From CBFGTJ01 sp965651815 (GTDB lineage Bacteria > Actinomycetota > Acidimicrobiia > Acidimicrobiales > Microtrichaceae), in the NCBI GenBank assembly GCA_965651815.1, contig CBFGTJ010000020.1:1-27277 (forward strand): a DNA stretch of 27,277 nt, in the 5' to 3' direction. The position numbers were made by a program, and so were the translations under genes. Below, piece after piece: positions 25,254-27,277 of this stretch. The notes under the pieces were generated by a model that was given only the letters and a program-made list of their open reading frames with translations, did not search any database and was not told where the DNA came from. Every line of letters starts with the position of its first letter. The stretch's first letter is position 1.

Positions 25254-26445
25254 CCGCCGATCCTCCCACGCCGGAGAGGACGTCGGCCGCGAGGCCGGCG
25301 TCGCGGCGGCAGGCGGCGAGCTCGTCGCCCACCACCGTCACGTGCCCGACCTTGCGGGCGGGCCGCGGTGCCTTGCCGTACAGGTGGAGGTGGGCGTGCG
25401 GCACGGCCGCCAGTGCGTCGGCCTGGCGCTCCCGCGGGTCGCCGGACTCGCCGCCGACCACGTTGGCCATCGCGGCCGCGGGCCAGATCGGGTCGACGGG
25501 GCCCAGCGGCCAGTCGAGCACCGCGCGCAGGTGCTGCTCGAACTGGGACGTGCGGCACGCCTCGATGGTCAGGTGCCCGGAGTTGTGGACCCTCGGGGCG
25601 ATCTCGTTGACGAGCAGCCGGGGCCCGTCGGCGCCCGCGAGGACGAAGAGCTCGACGGCGACCACGCCCACGGCGCCGGTCGTGGTCGCGACCGCCTCGC
25701 CGATGCGGGCCGCCGCCTCCTCCAGACCGGACGGCAGCGACGCCGGCAGCAGCACCTCGTCGCACATGCCGTCGACCTGGACCGTCTCGAGCACCGGCCA
25801 CGCCGCCACCTCGCCGGAGGGCCGGCGGGCGACGAGCACCGCGACCTCCCGCTCGAGCTCGAGCAGGGGCTCGAGCACCAGCGGCGCGCCGCCGTAGCCC
25901 GCGAGGAACGCCGGGAGCTCGTCCGTGGTGGGCATCCACACGCCGCGGCCGTCGTAGCCGCCGCGGCTCGCCTTGCACACGATGCGCCCGTCGTCGCCGC
26001 CGTGGGCCTCCGCGAAGCGCAGCGCCACCTCGACCGCGGGCCCGGGGGCGCCGACCGGGTCGACGACCGCGAACGGCGGCACCGGCAGCCCCGCCGCCTC
26101 GAAGCTGCGGCGCTGGTGGGCCTTGTCGGAGTACCGCAGGGTCGACACGCCGGGCCGGACCGGGGTGCCGGCGCGCTCCACCTCCTCGAGCGCGGCGTGG
26201 TCCACGTTCTCGTGGTCGAAGGTGACGACGTCGACGCCGGCGGCGAAGGCGCGCAGCGCGTCCGGATCGTCCGCCGCGCCCACCACGACGTCCGGCACGA
26301 CCTCCGGGGCTCCCTCGTCCGCCGGCCCGGCGAGCACCCGGACGTGCACGCCGAGCGGCGTGGCCGCCTCGGCCAGCATCCGGGCGAGCTGGCCACCCCC
26401 GACGATCCCGACGACCGGCCCGCCGCCGGCAGGGCCCCCGCTCAC
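25246..26445 (-). CDS. purK: N5-carboxyaminoimidazole ribonucleotide synthase
   Basis: An ATP-grasp enzyme (399 residues) that carboxylates AIR with bicarbonate and ATP. The N-terminal GIVGGGQLARMLAEAA, central KASRGGYDGRGVW with the ATP lysine, VEVAL and ELEREVAVLVAR segments, and the metal and substrate loop NEIAPRVHNSGH all fit. GTG 26445 overlaps the purD stop by four bases (GTGA), and the conserved N-terminal loop begins about 12 residues later. A longer open frame upstream lies inside purD and has a non-native composition. Confidence 0.96.
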   Translation of the reverse strand: MSGGPAGGGPVVGIVGGGQLARMLAEAATPLGVHVRVLAGPADEGAPEVVPDVVVGAADDPDALRAFAAGVDVVTFDHENVDHAALEEVERAGTPVRPGVSTLRYSDKAHQRRSFEAAGLPVPPFAVVDPVGAPGPAVEVALRFAEAHGGDDGRIVCKASRGGYDGRGVWMPTTDELPAFLAGYGGAPLVLEPLLELEREVAVLVARRPSGEVAAWPVLETVQVDGMCDEVLLPASLPSGLEEAAARIGEAVATTTGAVGVVAVELFVLAGADGPRLLVNEIAPRVHNSGHLTIEACRTSQFEQHLRAVLDWPLGPVDPIWPAAAMANVVGGESGDPRERQADALAAVPHAHLHLYGKAPRPARKVGHVTVVGDELAACRRDAGLAADVLSGVGGSADG

Positions 26446-27277
26446 GACCCGCCGGCCGCGTCCAGCGCGATGTCGGAGCGGTGCTGCATCCCGGGCCACG
26501 AGATCCGCGACACCGCGTCGTAGGCGCGCTGGCGGGCCTCCGCGAGGGTCGGACCCGACCCGCAGACGTTGAGCACGCGCCCTCCGGCGGTCACGAGCCG
26601 TCCGTCCTCGCCCGCGCCCACCCCCGCGCAGAACACCGTCACCCCGGGCACGGCGGCGGCGTCGTCCAGGCCCTCGATGACGTCGCCGGTCCGCGGCGAG
26701 GACGGGTAGCCCTCGGACGCGCAGACGACGGTGACCATGTGGTCGTCGCTGAAGGTGGGGGTGGAGGTGATCGACCCCGACGCCGCCTGCGCGAGCAGCT
26801 CGGTGAGGTCCGAGGTGAGCCGCGGGACCACGACCTGGCACTCGGGGTCGCCGAAGCGGGCGTTGTACTCGAGGATCTTCGGGCCGTCCGCGGTGAGCAT
26901 GAGCCCGGCGTAGAGGACGCCGCGGTAGTCGATCCCCCGGGAGCGCAGCGCGGCGAGGGTGGGCTCGACGAAGCGGTCCATCACCTCGGCGAGGAGCGCG
27001 TCGTCGACGAGCGGCACCGGTGAGTACGCGCCCATCCCGCCGGTGTTGGGACCCTCGTCCCCGTCCGAGAGGCGCTTGAAGTCCTGCGCCGGGGCGAGGG
27101 GCACCGCGCGCTCGCCGTCGCAGACCGCGAGCACCGACAGCTCGGGGCCGCTGAGCCCCTCCTCGATGACGACGGTCTGCCCGGCGTCCCCGAACGCCAT
27201 CCCGGACAGGTAGTCCTCGACGGCGTTGTGCGCCTCGGTGAGCGACTCGGTGACGAGCACGCCCTTGCCGGCGGCCA
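26442..27277 (-). CDS. purD: Phosphoribosylamine-glycine ligase, C-terminal two-thirds (runs off right edge)
   Basis: PurD joins phosphoribosylamine and glycine, step 2 of purine synthesis. About 278 residues are visible, from the ATP-grasp domain (AAGKGVLVTES, probably part of the KADGLAAGKGV loop) through GPNTGGMGAYSPVP, FVEPTLAALRSRG, LYAGLMLT and EYNARFGDPECQVVVPRL. The C-terminal domain carries GRVLNVCGSGPTLAEARQRAYDAV. The start lies beyond the window. It is the first visible gene of purD-purK-purE-SDR. Confidence 0.97.
   Translation of the reverse strand, partial: AAGKGVLVTESLTEAHNAVEDYLSGMAFGDAGQTVVIEEGLSGPELSVLAVCDGERAVPLAPAQDFKRLSDGDEGPNTGGMGAYSPVPLVDDALLAEVMDRFVEPTLAALRSRGIDYRGVLYAGLMLTADGPKILEYNARFGDPECQVVVPRLTSDLTELLAQAASGSITSTPTFSDDHMVTVVCASEGYPSSPRTGDVIEGLDDAAAVPGVTVFCAGVGAGEDGRLVTAGGRVLNVCGSGPTLAEARQRAYDAVSRISWPGMQHRSDIALDAAGGS

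Overview
The window is a very GC-rich, gene-dense piece of an actinobacterial chromosome. The clpS-DUF2017 pair, aa3-oxidase and heme A genes, split purLQS-type purine genes, a DprE2-like reductase and frequent GTG starts and 4-nt stop/start overlaps fit Actinomycetota. A deep lineage such as Acidimicrobiia is my best guess, but I cannot prove it from the sequence. No prophage, insertion sequence, CRISPR array or rRNA was seen.

Left part (1-5995): a minus-strand cytochrome oxidase operon runs off the left edge. Its order is a subunit I-like protein, subunit III, a seven-helix membrane protein, then subunit II. The first gene is remarkable: it keeps the CtaD fold signatures but has lost the heme and copper ligand histidines. 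Upstream, ctaB (heme O synthase, minus) and ctaA (heme A synthase, plus) diverge from a short shared region. ctaA overlaps clpS, which is followed by a DUF2017 gene.

Middle (6509-13594): tRNA-Glu, tRNA-Asp and tRNA-Phe lie between strong hairpins. Then come a small membrane protein, an acyltransferase-3 protein, a GT-C (AftB-like) glycosyltransferase and an ACT-domain malic enzyme. A good CIRCE element (the HrcA repressor site) precedes a 100-residue single-pass membrane protein of unknown function. A lipocalin-like (AttH/CrtC-type) protein follows purM.

Right part (13622-27277): de novo purine synthesis genes are on the minus strand in three blocks. These are purD-purK-purE-(DprE2-like SDR), purB-purC-purS-purQ, and purL-gluQ-purF-purM. 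Together they cover every step to AICAR except PurN, and PurH is also absent. Two plus-strand genes separate the blocks: a basic coiled-coil protein and a B-box-like zinc protein. A 75-nt potential three-way-junction structure lies between the basic protein gene and purQ.

Several genes (ctaA, ctaB, the malic enzyme gene, purL) have a TANNNT hexamer 8-10 nt before ATG and no Shine-Dalgarno sequence, so their transcripts are probably leaderless. The most unusual items are the ligand-less CtaD homologue and the CIRCE-preceded small membrane protein.
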